A DNA stretch of 64,000 bases from Streptomyces violaceusniger (GTDB lineage: Bacteria > Actinomycetota > Actinomycetes > Streptomycetales > Streptomycetaceae): NCBI GenBank assembly GCA_005405945.1, contig BJHW01000001.1, forward strand, positions 4,960,001 to 5,024,000. Direction: 5' to 3'. Of the stretch, positions 40,689-48,554 are shown piece after piece. A program made the position numbers and the translations under genes. Position 1 is the stretch's first letter; every line of letters starts with the position of its first letter. The notes under the pieces are model-generated. The model did no database searches and was not told the DNA's origin. It saw only the letters and a list, made by a program, of their open reading frames with translations.

Positions 40689-41353
40689 TCAGCGGGGCGT
40701 GACCGTCAGGGCGAGGCTGCCGGGGAGGGCGGCGACGGCCTCGCGGAGGCGGTCGGCCAGGTCGTCGGTGGTGGGCGGCTCGATACCGCTCACACCGCCC
40801 GCCGCGTCATCGGCTTGTGCCACCCAGCCCGTCACCGCCCCGTGGAACGCGGCGACCAGCATGTCCACCGCCAGCCGCGGCCGGAGGTCGCCCGGTGCGC
40901 CGAGGCCGAACCGGCGGTGCAGGATCGCCAGCGCCTCCTGCGTGGTGGCCTCGCAGAACTGCAGGCCGTGCGCGCCCATCGAGGGCGTCCGCTCGGCCAG
41001 CCGCCGACTGAGCAGCAACCGGCGGGCCCAGCCCTCGTCGTCCATCCGCGCCAGCGCGGCCAGCAGCGCGTCCCGCCCCAGCTCCACCACCGGCAGCCCG
41101 TCCGGCTCCGCCGTCTCCAGCTCCTCCAGGAAGGCCCGCCACAGGTCCTGGTCGGGGCCATCGCGACGTCTTCCTTACTGGTGAAGGTGCGGAAGAAGGT
41201 GCGTTTGGAGACCTCCACCTCCTCGCACAGCTCATCCAGCGTCACCCCGCCGAAGCCGCGCCGGGTGAACAGCTCCAGCGCGGTGTCTATCAGCGCCTGA
41301 CGGGTGCGCCGCTTCTTGCGTTCGCGCAGTGAGGAGTCGGGAGCGGCAGTCAC
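40689..41353 (-). CDS. TetR family transcriptional regulator, frame broken once
   Basis: The N-terminal helix-turn-helix (TRQALIDTALELFTRRGFGG, then LDELCEEVEVSKRTFFRTF) is typical of TetR regulators. The ligand-binding part continues in a second frame (LWRAFLEELETAEPDGLPVV onward). The break is at GGGG 41154-41157; one more base gives EDVAMAPDQDLWRAFLEEL. The full protein is about 221 residues. GTG 41353 is the likely start (VTAAPDSSLRERKKRR). It is divergent from a quinone oxidoreductase-like gene, with a palindrome between them, so it probably represses that gene and itself. Confidence 0.86.
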
Positions 41354-41397
41354 GGCGAAAAGTGTAGCCGTCATCGACGATGCCACTTGCACGCGTT

Positions 41398-41412
41398 TGC
41401 CACTCAGTGGCA
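41398..41412. promoter_or_regulatory. Putative TetR operator TGCCACT-C-AGTGGCA
   Basis: A perfect 7-bp inverted repeat around one central base lies 41 bases upstream of the oxidoreductase start and 45 bases from the TetR start. A related half site, TGCCACTTG, begins at 41381. The position fits control of both divergent promoters. Confidence 0.6.
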
Positions 41413-41452
41413 TAACTGATGTCGCCATCATTCACCGGAAAGGCGAACCGCC

Positions 41453-42379
41453 ATGCGCGCCCTGCTCGTTGACCACTCCTCCCCCTCCGGCCTCCGCATC
41501 GGCGAAGCCGCCGACCCCGAACCCGCTCCGCATCAGGCGCTGGTCCGGGTGACCGCCACTTCCCTCAACTACGGCGAGGTCGCCCACCGGACCGAGGTCC
41601 CTGACGGCACCGTCCTGGGCTGGGACGCCGCCGGAGTGGTCGAGCGCGCGGCCGCCGACGGCTCGGGACCGGCCGCCGGAACCCCCGTCGTCACCCTGGG
41701 CGCGGACGGCGGCTGGGCGGAGCTGCGCGCGGTGGACACCGGGATGCTGGGCGTCCCGCCCGCCGGTGCCGACCCCGGCGCGATCAGCACCGTCCCGGTC
41801 GCGGGCGGCAGCGCCCTGCGCGCGCTGCGCCGGATCGGCGACACCCTCGGCCGGCGCATCCTGGTCACGGGCGCCACCGGCGGAGTCGGCCGCTATGCCG
41901 TCCAGCTCGCCCGGCTGGGCGGCGCGTACGTCATCGCCTCCACCGGCGATCCGGCGGCCCACGGCGACGGTCTGCGTGCCCTGGGCGCCCACCAGGTGGT
42001 CACGGACCCGGCGGAGATCGACGAGCCGGTGCACGGAGTGGTCGACAACGTCGGCGGACCACAGCTGGTGACCGCGTACGACAAGCTCGCCGCGCACGGC
42101 ACCCTGGTGTCCGTCGGCCATGTGACGGGCCAGCCCGAGACCTTCCCGTTCGGCGCCCTCTACGGCAACGAAGGCCGCCACAACCGCTCCATCGTCACCT
42201 TCTACCTGCTGGACCGCCCCGACATCGGCGCGGACCTCGGCTGGCTCGCGGAGCGCGTCGCGACGGGCGACCTCGACCCCCAGATCACCTGGCGCGGCGG
42301 CTGGGACCGAGCCGAGGAGGCCATCACCGCCCTCACCGAGCGCCGCCTCCACGGCAAGGCGGTCCTGGACATCGGCTGA
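41453..42379 (+). CDS. Zinc-free MDR-family quinone oxidoreductase-like dehydrogenase
   Basis: This is a 308-residue member of the medium-chain dehydrogenase/reductase family. The GroES-like N-terminus (ALVRVTATSLNYGEVAHR) leads to the Rossmann domain with VTGATGGVGRYAVQLARL for NADPH. Zinc-binding Cys residues are absent, as in quinone oxidoreductases and enoyl reductases. ATG 41453 follows GGAAAGGCGAACCGCC. Divergent from a TetR gene, it is probably induced by an electrophile or quinone; the substrate is unknown. Confidence 0.88.
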   Translation: MRALLVDHSSPSGLRIGEAADPEPAPHQALVRVTATSLNYGEVAHRTEVPDGTVLGWDAAGVVERAAADGSGPAAGTPVVTLGADGGWAELRAVDTGMLGVPPAGADPGAISTVPVAGGSALRALRRIGDTLGRRILVTGATGGVGRYAVQLARLGGAYVIASTGDPAAHGDGLRALGAHQVVTDPAEIDEPVHGVVDNVGGPQLVTAYDKLAAHGTLVSVGHVTGQPETFPFGALYGNEGRHNRSIVTFYLLDRPDIGADLGWLAERVATGDLDPQITWRGGWDRAEEAITALTERRLHGKAVLDIG

Positions 42380-42400
42380 CCCACCGGCCGAACGACAGCC

Positions 42401-42955
42401 CTACGCCCGGACGGGGCGCACCATCACCGTCAGTACCGGCGCCTCCGGCGAAGACTGCGCGGTGCCCACCGTCCGGTAGCCCCATGACACGTAGAGGGCC
42501 TGCACCCTCCCGTCCTGGTTCAAGGGGTTCACCATCAAGGAGACCTGTGTCTCGGGCCGCCCGGCCAAGAGCACGTCATGGAGCTTGCGGGCAGTCCCCT
42601 GCCTGCGCCACCGCTGGCGGACCATCATCTCTTTCACCGCGACTGTGGAAACCCCCGCGACGGTCGGCTCAGCCTCCGGGCGGGTGCGACGCCACCACCG
42701 GTCATCCGCTCCGGTGAGCCGGTTGGCGTAGATGTAGCCGATGGGCTCACCGGAGTCATACGCCACCACGGCCTCCCACCCCGGTTCCCCGGCATGTCGG
42801 TGCAGCCGCTCCCCGAATGTCTCCGGGGCGTAGTGCGGCAGGTGGAGCTTGTGCGCCCAGCACTCTCGGTAGATGCCCAGCAGGTCATCCCACACGGACT
42901 CCACGTCACCAATCCGAACGAAGCTCACGTTGCCTTCCGCCGCTGCCCCGGTCAT
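42401..42955 (-). CDS. GNAT family N-acetyltransferase
   Basis: This is a 184-residue acetyltransferase. The acetyl-CoA loop is seen in VRQRWRRQGTARKLHDVLL (motif A, Q/RxxGxA/G) after the strand TVAVKEMMV. The Trp-rich segment DDRWWRRTRPEAEPTVAG before it may bind substrate. The start lies 11 bases after the stop of the XRE/TPR regulator gene on the same strand, so the two are likely co-transcribed. Its link to the adjacent graspetide locus is uncertain; peptide acetylation is conceivable but not shown. Confidence 0.82.
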   Translation of the reverse strand: MTGAAAEGNVSFVRIGDVESVWDDLLGIYRECWAHKLHLPHYAPETFGERLHRHAGEPGWEAVVAYDSGEPIGYIYANRLTGADDRWWRRTRPEAEPTVAGVSTVAVKEMMVRQRWRRQGTARKLHDVLLAGRPETQVSLMVNPLNQDGRVQALYVSWGYRTVGTAQSSPEAPVLTVMVRPVRA

Positions 42956-42965
42956 GAGGAGACCG

Positions 42966-44258
42966 TCAGCTGGGCAGGGCCCCGGTGCGGGCCGCGAATT
43001 CCCGCACGCCCGGCACGCGGGCGGGCAGGTACAGCAGGTCCGCCGTCAGGGCACGCAGTGCGGGCCGCCGCGCTTCCTGCGGCGCCTCCTGCTCCACCTT
43101 GCGGAGCGCCGCGAAGGTCTGCGGATGGTCGCCGAGGGCGTGCCACATGCGAGCCGTATCCGTCCAGGCCCGGGCGCGGCGCTCGGCCGTCGGCATGCGG
43201 TCGATGTTCAGCCGTGCGGCGACCTTCACGCCCTCGTCAGGCGTGCCGAGTGCGTTGAGCACGCCGATCCGGTACACGTCCACCTGCGTCTGGCTGGCGT
43301 CCACGGTGAACAGTCCCGGTACCGCTTGGCGCCGCTCCGTCTCCTCCTGAGCTTCGTCCAGCAGGCCCAGCGCCGTGGCGCGGTCCCTGCTGGTGGCCGC
43401 TGTGTACGCGGCCGTCAGCAGCAGCGTCGTACGCACCGCCCCGGTCGAGGACCGGTCCACATCCAAATCGGCCGCCTCCTGGGTGAGCAGCCGCACTGCG
43501 GCCGGGCACCGCCCCGAGCGCCGCATGGTGATCGCGAGCACCCGGGAGGACTCACCAATCGGAACCGGGTGGCCGCTGGCCCGGGCCGCGGCCAGCGCAC
43601 GGTCGGCAGCCACCCAGGCCGCGTCGTTGTGCTGTTTGAGCGCCAACTCGGCGGCCAGCACATATGCCCGCGCGAGCACCATGCTCACCTGCTCGCGCGC
43701 CCGCCCGCTCGACGCGTCCCGCGTCGCCGAGGCCGCGGCAAGCAGGCCCGGGAGCGCGCGACCGAGAGAGGTGTAGCGAGCGGCGCAGAAGTCCGATCGT
43801 GCGGCCGCTGCCTGCTGGACGAGGCGGGCCGGCGAAACCGGGGCAGCAGAAGGGAGCCGGAAGAGAGCGTCCTCAAGTCCGGCCGCCGGGTCGAAGGGGC
43901 CGGACGCGGCACCGGCTGGTGCGGTGCCGACAACGGCCGTTGTCCCGGCTGCCAACGCACCGGTGAGCAGTTCCCTACGACGCACCGCATCCTCCTCGCC
44001 CGATGGACACTCCACGGTATCGACCATGGGTCCGCCCGGCACAGGAGTCGCGATCAGCCGGTCGAGTGGGAGGTGCAAGAACGCCGCGAACCGCACCAGC
44101 GCAGCGTGGTCGAGCCGCATGCGACCGGACTCGATCCGGGAGACGGCCGACGCGGAGTAGCCACACGCCTGACCGACTTGCGCCTGAGTGAGGCGGGCGG
44201 CGCAGCGGGCGCCACGAAGGATCGCCCCGATGTCAACTCTCGCTGAACCAACGTCCAT
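42966..44258 (-). CDS. XRE family regulator with TPR-like domain
   Basis: The protein has 430 residues with an N-terminal XRE helix-turn-helix (RLTQAQVGQACGYSASAVSRIESGRM, about residues 22-47). A TAT-like or membrane-like stretch (RRRELLTGALAAGTTAVVG) follows, then a helical repeat region up to the end (RAYVLAAELALKQHNDAAW, RVLAITMRRSGRCPAAVRLL). This layout is common in Streptomyces regulators next to an RsbW-like ATPase. It is divergent from the ATPase gene 44514-44981, the first gene of the graspetide unit, so it is the candidate local regulator. Confidence 0.85.
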   Translation of the reverse strand: MDVGSARVDIGAILRGARCAARLTQAQVGQACGYSASAVSRIESGRMRLDHAALVRFAAFLHLPLDRLIATPVPGGPMVDTVECPSGEEDAVRRRELLTGALAAGTTAVVGTAPAGAASGPFDPAAGLEDALFRLPSAAPVSPARLVQQAAAARSDFCAARYTSLGRALPGLLAAASATRDASSGRAREQVSMVLARAYVLAAELALKQHNDAAWVAADRALAAARASGHPVPIGESSRVLAITMRRSGRCPAAVRLLTQEAADLDVDRSSTGAVRTTLLLTAAYTAATSRDRATALGLLDEAQEETERRQAVPGLFTVDASQTQVDVYRIGVLNALGTPDEGVKVAARLNIDRMPTAERRARAWTDTARMWHALGDHPQTFAALRKVEQEAPQEARRPALRALTADLLYLPARVPGVREFAARTGALPS

Positions 44259-44513
44259 AGGTACCTCCTACGGAACAACGGGAGACACGACATTAGGGAT
44301 ACCGCGGGCGGGTGGGGAGGGCGTACGGAAGCACGCCATGTGCGGGTTCGGCACACGACGTACGGAATGCCACCTCACGCTCCCGCACGAGGCGGTGGGC
44401 CGCGATGGTGATGACACGCCCGGCGGCAGACCGGGCATTCCCAACGGCATGCGGCGAGCCCCATTCCCCGGGGTCTCCACGCTGCCTGGCCCACTCACCA
44501 GAAGGCCGACGAG

Positions 44514-44981
44514 ATGACCACGATGATGATCAGCAAGCCCTCACCGCTCACGCCCACCTGCACAGGCCATCCGACCTACACCCAGTCGCTCCCATGCACC
44601 GAGGAGGCCGTGGGCATCGCGCGCCTGTCCGTCGCCGCGACCCTGCACGCCTGGGGGCTGGAGGACTTGGTGGACGACGCCCGCTTGATCGCCTCAGAGC
44701 TGGCCACCAACGCGATCCGGCACGTCACCCGCCGCATCCCCGATCCCGAGCAGCGCGGCTGCTTCCGCCTCAAGGTCGAACGCCCCAGCGATCACCTGGT
44801 ACGAATCTCGACGTTCGACCGATCCCGCACGATCCCCCGCGTCATCGAGGCGAGCGAAACAGCTGAGTCCGGGCGCGGCATGGCCGTAGTGGACGCCGTC
44901 TCCTGCCGGTGGGGTATCGACCCCAAGCCGTGGGGCAAAGGCGTCTGGGCAGAGTGTGCCACCCCGGGTGACCTCCCGTGA
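44514..44981 (+). CDS. RsbW/SpoIIAB-like ATP-binding protein
   Basis: This 155-residue protein belongs to the HATPase_c_2 group of anti-sigma-like kinases. The N box is ARLIASELATNAIRHV, and the G1 box is in SGRGMAVVDAVSCRWG. Such proteins are abundant in Streptomyces, often next to XRE regulators, and may bind a partner rather than phosphorylate it. ATG 44514 follows AGAAGGCCGACGAG. It lies 85 bases before the precursor peptide gene on the same strand and may be co-transcribed with the maturation genes. Confidence 0.83.
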   Translation: MTTMMISKPSPLTPTCTGHPTYTQSLPCTEEAVGIARLSVAATLHAWGLEDLVDDARLIASELATNAIRHVTRRIPDPEQRGCFRLKVERPSDHLVRISTFDRSRTIPRVIEASETAESGRGMAVVDAVSCRWGIDPKPWGKGVWAECATPGDLP

Positions 44982-45066
44982 CGCACGACCGGCGATGGGC
45001 GCCCGTCCCTCACCCCTGAGCGAAGAATGCGGGCACACCACATCCACCTACACGAATGGAGAAACC

Positions 45067-45333
45067 ATGACCACGTGCACCACCCCCAGCCAGCCCGCCC
45101 CGGTCCGCCCGTGGGGCCTGGGCCGACTCGGCCCGTACCCCACGGCGGCGGAGGTGCCGTTCACCACCGTCACCATCGACCCGGACACCCAGACCGGCGT
45201 TTTCCGCGACCGTGCCGGCCTGGTAGTCGAGATGGGCAGGCACGGCACCAGCTCCGCCACCTCGACATCGACCGTGACGAACCTGGACTCGCGCAACGAC
45301 GCGGGCTCCGACCAGGACTCCCAGCAGGACTGA
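45067..45333 (+). CDS. tgmA: Graspetide precursor peptide (ATP-grasp-modified RiPP)
   Basis: This is an 88-residue precursor of a ribosomal peptide modified by the ATP-grasp enzyme encoded 7 bases downstream. The leader has the family motif RPWGLGRLGPYP (14-25), then PFTTVTIDPDTQTGVF and LVVEMGRHGT. The likely core, residues about 60-88, has hydroxyl donors Thr61, Ser62, Ser63, Thr65, Ser66, Thr67, Ser68, Thr69 and Thr71. They are followed by acids Asp74, Asp78, Asp82, Asp84 and Asp88. In graspetides, side-chain hydroxyls or amines are joined to Asp/Glu to form macrocyclic esters or amides. ATG 45067 has GGAGAAACC directly upstream. The leader fits the known GRASP-target family; the ring pattern cannot be read from sequence. 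Confidence 0.88.
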   Translation: MTTCTTPSQPAPVRPWGLGRLGPYPTAAEVPFTTVTIDPDTQTGVFRDRAGLVVEMGRHGTSSATSTSTVTNLDSRNDAGSDQDSQQD

Positions 45334-45340
45334 CAGCCCG

Positions 45341-46312
45341 ATGGCCGACACCAAACCGGTCCTCGTGGTCACGGAACCGCTCGACATCACCGCCGACATG
45401 GTGCTCACCCATCTCAACGAGCGCGGTGTTCCCGTGGTCCGTTTCAATCCTGCGGATCTCCCGGCCGGGGAGCTGACGGTCTCGGCGCGATTCGGTGACC
45501 GCCCGGCCTCCACCCCGGTGGCCGGGCGGCTCCGTACGCCGTCGAGGACCGCCGACCTGGAGCATGTACGGGCGGTGTACTGGCGCCGCCCTGTCTGGCC
45601 CGCATTCGAGCACCTGGACGCGGACGACGCACGCTACGCCGCCGCGCAGGTCCGCCACGGGATCGCGGGCGTCCTCCACGCCCTCGACGGCCCGCTATGG
45701 GTCAACCACCCCGTCCGCAACGCGGCGGCCGACCACAAACTCACCCAACTCGCCACAGCCGTACGCCTCGGCCTCACCGTGCCCGCGACGCTGGTGACCA
45801 ACGACCCCGGCGAGGCACGCAGGTTCATCGCCGCGCACGGACAGGTGATCACCAAGACGCTGCGCTGGACCCCGTACGAGCGAGACGGCATCGGCATGAC
45901 GAGCTGGGCAGAGCCGGTCACCGCCGACGAGGTCGACGACACCGTGTCCGTGGCTCCGCACCTGTTCCAGGCCCGTGTGGACAAGGTGGCCGACCTTCGA
46001 GTGCTGGTCGTCGGGCAGCAGTCGTTCGCCGTCCGCATCGACTCCGGCCTGCTGGACTGGCGCAAGGACTACTCCGCCCTCTCGTACCGCGTGGTAGACC
46101 TGCCGAATCGGCTGGAAAAGGCGCTCCTCGCCTGCCTCGACCACTTCGCCCTCCCTACCGGCAGCTTTGACCTCGCCCTCGACCGCCACGGCGAACCCCA
46201 CTGGCTCGAGCTGAACCCGAACGGCCAATGGGGGTGGCTGGAAGAGAGGACCGGCCTGCCGATGGCCGCCGCCTTCGCCGACCTACTCGCGCAAGGAGAC
46301 ACCTCCCGATGA
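45341..46312 (+). CDS. tgmB: ATP-grasp ribosomal peptide maturase
   Basis: This ATP-grasp ligase (323 residues) is of the graspetide-maturase type (MvdD/TgmB-like). It would activate precursor Asp/Glu side chains as acyl-phosphates and close them onto Thr/Ser. The N-terminal part (VLVVTEPLDITADMVLTHL, VRAVYWRRPVWP) recognises the leader in this family. The ATP-grasp core contains VITKTLRW (ATP Lys), VDKVADLRVLVVG and the metal-binding end SFDLALDRHGEPHWLELNPN. ATG 45341 lies 7 bases after the precursor stop. Its stop overlaps the methyltransferase start (ATGA). Confidence 0.93.
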   Translation: MADTKPVLVVTEPLDITADMVLTHLNERGVPVVRFNPADLPAGELTVSARFGDRPASTPVAGRLRTPSRTADLEHVRAVYWRRPVWPAFEHLDADDARYAAAQVRHGIAGVLHALDGPLWVNHPVRNAAADHKLTQLATAVRLGLTVPATLVTNDPGEARRFIAAHGQVITKTLRWTPYERDGIGMTSWAEPVTADEVDDTVSVAPHLFQARVDKVADLRVLVVGQQSFAVRIDSGLLDWRKDYSALSYRVVDLPNRLEKALLACLDHFALPTGSFDLALDRHGEPHWLELNPNGQWGWLEERTGLPMAAAFADLLAQGDTSR

Positions 46313-47483
46313 CACCCGACACCGCACCGGAGCGGCGTGCCCTCGCCGACCGGCTCGAGGAGGCCGGAGTCCTCACCCATCCGAAGTGGCGCGCGGCGGT
46401 CGAGGCCGTACCCCGTGAGCTGTTCCTCCGGCCCGGCGTGTTCCTGCCCGCCGACGATGGGCGCTGGCGGCCCGTCACCGCACTCGGCACCGACCCGAAG
46501 GAATGGTCCGAGATCGCCTACCGCGACGAGTCTCTGGTGACACAACTGGACGGGCACCTCACCGCCGACCAGGCCACCGAACCCGTCCCTGGCGTGCCCA
46601 CGTCGTCATCCACCACGCCGGTGACGGTCGTCGGCATGCTCGAGGCCCTGGATATCGAGGACGGTCACACCGCGCTGGAGGTCGGCACCGGTACCGGCTA
46701 CTCCACCGCCCTGGTGTGCCACCGGCTCGGAGAAGACAACGTCACCACGATCGAAGTGGACCCGGGCGTGGCCGCCCGTGCGGATGCCGCCTTGGAGGCT
46801 GCCGGATACTCCACATGGACCGTGACCGGCGACGGCCTCCTCGGCCACCCCCGCCGCGCCCCTTACGACCGCGTCATCGCCACCTGTGCGGTACGCCGCG
46901 TCCCCCATACCTGGGTACGCCAGACCAAGCCGGGTGGCATCGTCCTCACCACCCTCGCGCCCGGCTCCTGGGCGTACGGCACCGGGCTCGCCAAGATCAC
47001 CGTGAACGACGACGGCACGGCCGAGGGGCGGATCATCGGGGAGTCGTCGTTCATGCAGGCCCGTTCCCAGGCCGTCGTGCCGCTCGCCGGCGACCTGTCG
47101 GCGCGCACCGCCTACGCCGACAGCGAGCGCGAAGCGAAGGTGCCGCCGACCCTGCTGGAGCAGTGGATGCCCGCCTTTCTCGCTCAGCTCACCGCGCCCG
47201 GCGCCCAGCTCGTACGCGTCACCCGGAGCGATGGCCGCCAACAGCTCTACGTCTTCGATGCCGACCGCGAATCCTTCGCCGCGTTCACCGGGAACGGCTC
47301 CGGGTGGGCCGTCCGGCAAGGCGGTCCGGCGGCACTGTGGGACGACATCGAGCGGACGCTCATCGCCTGGCAGGACGCCGAACGTCCCGACATCAGCACC
47401 GTGCGGCTCCGCGTCACCCCCGCTCGCACACGTACTGGATCGGCGACCGGCCCGCACTGCGCTGGGAACACCGGCTCACCTGA
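46309..47483 (+). CDS. tgmC: PIMT-like O-methyltransferase of ATP-grasp peptide system, frame broken near the end
   Basis: This enzyme is related to protein-L-isoaspartate O-methyltransferase (about 391 residues). The PIMT-type start (AAVEAVPRELFLRPGVF), SAM motif I (LEVGTGTGYSTALV, about 122-133) and YDRVIATCAVRRVPHTWVRQ are clear. An extra C-terminal domain of about 170 residues is specific to the graspetide form. In fuscimiditide- and amycolimiditide-type pathways the homologue methylates one Asp of the cyclised peptide, which then closes to an aspartimide. The frame is lost at CCCCC 47417-47421; one more C gives RSHTYWIGDRPALRWEHRLT and a stop at 47481-47483. This is probably a sequence error. 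Confidence 0.9.
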
Positions 47484-47499
47484 GCTGACAAGCCGAACG

Positions 47500-47538
47500 C
47501 GACGAAGGGCCCCGCCGTGGTGGCGGGGCCCTTCGTCG
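47500..47538. terminator. Terminator after the graspetide operon
   Basis: A perfect 17-bp stem (47500-47516 with 47522-47538) closes on GTGGT. It starts 17 bases after the methyltransferase stop and ends 13 bases before the 3' end of ssrA on the opposite strand. It can stop transcription from both sides. Confidence 0.85.
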
Positions 47539-47550
47539 TACATGGGATGA

Positions 47551-47918
47551 GTGGAGATGGCGGGAATCGAACCCGCGTCCAACGGTGCGGAATCAGGGCT
47601 TCTCCGAGCGCAGTCCGCTGTGCTTTTCTCGGCCCCGGAGATCACGCGGACAAGTCTCCGACGGGCTCAGTCACTGTTTGATTTCCCACTACACCCCGTG
47701 ACCGGGTCTAGTGGTTTAGTTCCCTAGTCGATGCCAGGATCCGGGTCGGGAACAGCCCCGGGCTGACACTTCGCAAGTCGCTACTTAGGCAGCGAGGGCG
47801 AAGGAATCGCGCTTGGTGTTGGCGATTATTGGTTGCGACATATGGTTAACGAGATCATTGCCGCTTCCTCGGCTCGCTTCCCCTGCTTCGACAGCCGCTG
47901 TCGAAACCGATCATCCCC
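47551..47918 (-). ncRNA. ssrA: Transfer-messenger RNA (tmRNA)
   Basis: This RNA rescues stalled ribosomes with SmpB, whose gene lies 139 bases downstream. The 5' end GGGGATGATCGG (from 47918) pairs as GGGGATG with CATCTCC (47553-47559) to form the acceptor stem. The T-arm reads GGGTTCGATTCCC near 47570. The CCA end is not encoded. The tag reading frame (47785-47823) gives ANTKRDSFALAA and TAA. That is shorter than the ANTKRDSSQQAFALAA I recall for S. coelicolor. Confidence 0.95.
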
Positions 47919-48056
47919 ATGTGGTGTTTTCAAGGTGGTGCCACGCCCTCGGTGGGGCGCAGAGCCATCATAGGTGAACAACGCGCGACAAGGCCACATC
48001 ATTCCCGCCGCCCGGAGCGTCGCCCGGGGCGCGCGGCCCGGCGGCCTTCCGGCTGG

Positions 48057-48536
48057 TCAGGCCCGCTGCCGCCGCCGCGCCGCCGACATCGCCCGCTCGG
48101 CCTCGCGGCGGTCCTGCTTCTCCCGCAGGGTCTGGCGCTTGTCGTACTCCTTCTTGCCCTTGGCCAGCGCGACCTCGACCTTGGCCCGGCCGTCCTTGAA
48201 GTACAGGGCGAGCGGCACCAGGGTGTGGCCGGTCTCCTGGGTCTTGCCGATCAGCTTGTCGATCTCCGCCCTGTGCAGCAGCAGCTTGCGCCGACGGCGC
48301 GCCGAGTGGTTGGTCCAGGTGCCCTGGCTGTACTCGGGGATGTGCACGTTGTGCAGCCATGCCTCGCCGCCGTCCACCTGGGCGAAGCCGTCCACGAGCG
48401 AGGCCCGCCCCTGGCGCAGCGACTTCACCTCGGTTCCGGTCAGCACCAGACCGCACTCGTAGGTGTCCAGGATGTGATAGTCGTGCCGCGCCTTCTTGTT
48501 CTGCGCGATCAGCTTGCGACCCGTCTCTTTAGCCAT
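48057..48536 (-). CDS. smpB: SsrA-binding protein SmpB
   Basis: SmpB (159 residues) binds tmRNA and brings it to stalled ribosomes. Conserved parts are KKARHDYHILDTYECGLVL, GTEVKSLRQGRASL, DGFAQVDGGEAWLHNVHIPEY and the basic tail KKEYDKRQTLREKQDRREAER. ATG 48536 gives MAKETGRKLIAQNKKA. It lies immediately downstream of ctp and upstream of ssrA on the same strand, the usual actinobacterial order ftsE-ftsX-ctp-smpB-ssrA. Confidence 0.97.
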   Translation of the reverse strand: MAKETGRKLIAQNKKARHDYHILDTYECGLVLTGTEVKSLRQGRASLVDGFAQVDGGEAWLHNVHIPEYSQGTWTNHSARRRRKLLLHRAEIDKLIGKTQETGHTLVPLALYFKDGRAKVEVALAKGKKEYDKRQTLREKQDRREAERAMSAARRRQRA

Positions 48537-48554
48537 GGTCAGGCCATTCTCGCA

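Noticed and set aside
42401..42955. GNAT gene as a confirmed graspetide tailoring enzyme
   Set aside because: It is on the opposite strand, coupled to the regulator rather than to the precursor, so there is no direct support.
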